The notes beneath the pieces are model-generated. The model was not told the DNA's origin. It searched no databases and worked only from the letters and a program-made list of their open reading frames with translations. The position numbers and the translations under genes are program-made. Below, one piece after another: positions 62,820 through 64,000 of a DNA stretch of 64,000 nt (position 1 is its first letter; every line of letters starts with the position of its first letter). This DNA is from Bradyrhizobium murdochi (lineage in GTDB: Bacteria > Pseudomonadota > Alphaproteobacteria > Rhizobiales > Xanthobacteraceae), in NCBI RefSeq assembly GCF_000472965.1, contig NZ_AXAU01000001.1, forward strand, positions 1,094,243 through 1,158,242, given 5' to 3'.

Positions 62820-63554
62820 TCAGGCGGCCGGATCCTGGTGCAGGTAACGGTCGTCAAACTGCGCCAGTTCCGCGAGCTTTGTTTCGTCGAGCACGCGCAC
62901 TTGCCCTCTGCTGACGTCGACGATCCCGTCCTCGCGCAGTTGCCTGATGATGCGGTTCGCATGCACCGGAGTGATGCCTAGCGCCTCGCCGATCTGCTCC
63001 TGGGTAAGCGGGAATTCGAACGTAGCAGGCTCCATGCCGCCCCTGACTGCACGAAGACGCCTGCGAAGTTCGAGCGCGATATGGACAAGCCGGGCCGGCG
63101 CCGGCCGCTGTCCGACATTGACGATCCACTCCCGAAATATCGCGGCATCGATCAAGGTGTCGCGCCAGAGCGCATCCACAACATTGGGTCTCGCATGCGT
63201 CAGGGTTCGCAGCGAAGCATGGCTGATAAACCCCAGCGTCGAGGGGACCAGCGTGGCGAGATCATGATCCATCCTCTGCAGGTGCAAGCTCTGAAGGTCG
63301 GGAATCTCGCCAGGGATGTGAATCGAGAGAATTTGCCGCTCGCCGGCCTCTGTCGTTTTGGAACGGATACAGAAGCCCTCGATGATCAGGCAGCAATCCG
63401 ACGGACGTTCGCCGTCAGATACGATGGCTCTTGCGCCTTCCCAGTGGCGAACCGCAATCGGAAGCGAACGGATCGCGGCAATATCAGCCGGATCGAGTTT
63501 CGAGACGGTATCGAGCCGCCGCAACAAGCTTGCCAACACCGAATCTCGATCCAC
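62820..63554 (-). CDS. Crp/Fnr-family transcriptional regulator
   Basis: 244 residues. cAMP-binding-like beta roll at ~20-125 (LPIAVRHWEGARAIVSDGER, CCLIIEGFCIRSKTTEAGER, HIPGEIPDLQSLHL), the dimerisation helix, and a C-terminal winged helix (FEFPLTQEQIGEALGITPVH then ANRIIRQLREDGIVDVSRGQ). There is no N-terminal four-cysteine iron-sulphur motif, so it is not an oxygen-sensing FNR. The GTG start with AGGA upstream was chosen over an open frame running ~290 bases further, because the upstream part overlaps a divergent small gene. Effector unknown. Confidence 0.82.
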   Translation of the reverse strand: MDRDSVLASLLRRLDTVSKLDPADIAAIRSLPIAVRHWEGARAIVSDGERPSDCCLIIEGFCIRSKTTEAGERQILSIHIPGEIPDLQSLHLQRMDHDLATLVPSTLGFISHASLRTLTHARPNVVDALWRDTLIDAAIFREWIVNVGQRPAPARLVHIALELRRRLRAVRGGMEPATFEFPLTQEQIGEALGITPVHANRIIRQLREDGIVDVSRGQVRVLDETKLAELAQFDDRYLHQDPAA

Positions 63555-63687
63555 GCGCCTGTCCTGTTCGATTGAATGATCTTCTGCCTCTGAGTGAACG
63601 AAACCTGCCCGATGCCGGTTCCAAACAAAGGTTAAGGATGCGGTTGCCGAAACGTGGAAGGGTCGAAGCCAACAAGGAGATCCGTCC

Positions 63688-63891
63688 ATGAAGAAAAAGC
63701 GCAATCGCAGCCGCCCGGCACTCTCGCTCCAGGAGCGCCTCAAACAAATTGCAGTTCGCGCCCGCGAAAAGGCGGAGAGCTCACCGCCAGGACAGGAGCG
63801 TGATCGTTTGATACGAGCGGCGGTCGCGACCGAGTCGGCAGCGGTCATCGAACGCTGGCTGACGTCGCCTGGATTGCAGCGCCCGAAATAG
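63688..63891 (+). CDS. conserved hypothetical protein, 67 aa
   Basis: 67 residues, strongly basic N-terminus (KKKRNRSRPALSLQERLKQ) and a helical rest (AVRAREKAESSPPGQERDRL, AAVIERWLTSPGLQRPK). AAGGAG nine bases before the ATG. Divergent from the Crp/Fnr gene, which may control it. I recall similar small proteins in Bradyrhizobium; no function known. The basic N-terminus could contact nucleic acid. Confidence 0.65.
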   Translation: MKKKRNRSRPALSLQERLKQIAVRAREKAESSPPGQERDRLIRAAVATESAAVIERWLTSPGLQRPK

Positions 63892-63908
63892 CGCTGCGGT
63901 CTTCCAGC

Positions 63909-64000
63909 CTATCTGGACTTGTCGGCGCAGGCGTGAATGACGTACAGCAGATTTGCGAATTCGTCGGTGACTTCCATCCGCCAGTCCTTGCCCGGACGTA
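63909..64000 (-). CDS. 3' end of a gene running off the window
   Basis: The minus-strand frame open to the window edge ends RPGKDWRMEVTDEFANLLYV then IHACADKSR and a TAG stop. The C-terminal pattern W-R-M-E-V-T-D-E...LLYVIH resembles the end of DUF6894-like short proteins of rhizobia, but only 29 residues are visible, so the assignment is tentative. The two cysteine-free strands read as a beta hairpin. Confidence 0.45.
   Translation of the reverse strand, partial: RPGKDWRMEVTDEFANLLYVIHACADKSR

Overview
The window reads as chromosomal DNA of a GC-rich alphaproteobacterium of the Bradyrhizobium/Rhodopseudomonas group. The basis is the protein families present (short exported Bradyrhizobium-type proteins, two TRAP transporters, HdaA, the aspS-rnd and purM-purN-CDP-alcohol transferase-hdaA-ppk-ppx neighbourhoods) and several palindromic intergenic repeats of the kind scattered through those genomes. 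No phage, plasmid, transposase, rRNA, tRNA or CRISPR array was found. Genes are densely packed on both strands. The organism is inferred from recognition, not from a search.

Left part (0-16.9 kb): the 3' end of a DUF2161 nuclease-fold gene, a GNAT acetyltransferase, then an aldoxime-nitrile module (AraC-type regulator, nitrilase, haem aldoxime dehydratase), a thioesterase, a cobalamin-type binding protein and an M20 deacylase. A flavin split-barrel gene lies divergent to a MocR/GntR regulator, with repeated CCAATT motifs between them. Next come small exported proteins, CreA, an L,D-transpeptidase, a glutathione peroxidase-like protein, a polysaccharide deacetylase and a RibD/DHFR-like reductase.

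Middle (17-46 kb): the first complete TRAP transporter, DoxX, NADP-type malic enzyme with a PTA domain, a large membrane-anchored protein, aspS divergent from selO, rnd, a frameshift-broken AraC regulator next to an AhpD-like gene and a rhodanese, an autotransporter-type barrel protein, a cold-shock protein, a GST, purM-purN (4-base overlap), a CDP-alcohol phosphatidyltransferase, hdaA, and the ppk-ppx polyphosphate operon, which has a Pho-box-like direct repeat upstream. A second complete TRAP transporter, paralogous to the first, follows on the minus strand.

Right part (46-64 kb): a flavoprotein, a chemoreceptor, a MITE-like repeat, then a copper-handling region. This has a small CDF-like transporter, a 38-aa membrane protein, and a minus-strand operon running from a Cys/Met-rich exported protein through a FixH-like protein, CusB and CusA to a Met-rich cytochrome c. 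A divergent cytosolic four-helix copper-storage protein with 18 cysteines lies opposite. No outer-membrane CusC or dedicated copper regulator is visible. After it comes a compact ArsR-SRPBCC-membrane protein-DUF1801-DUF1801 operon with a promoter/operator that can be read from the sequence, and finally a Crp/Fnr regulator with a divergent small gene.

The best candidates for something little described are the copper cluster with its two small companions, the ArsR-SRPBCC-DUF1801 operon, the broken AraC regulator, and repeat elements whose terminal CTAG/CTA supplies stop codons of neighbouring genes.
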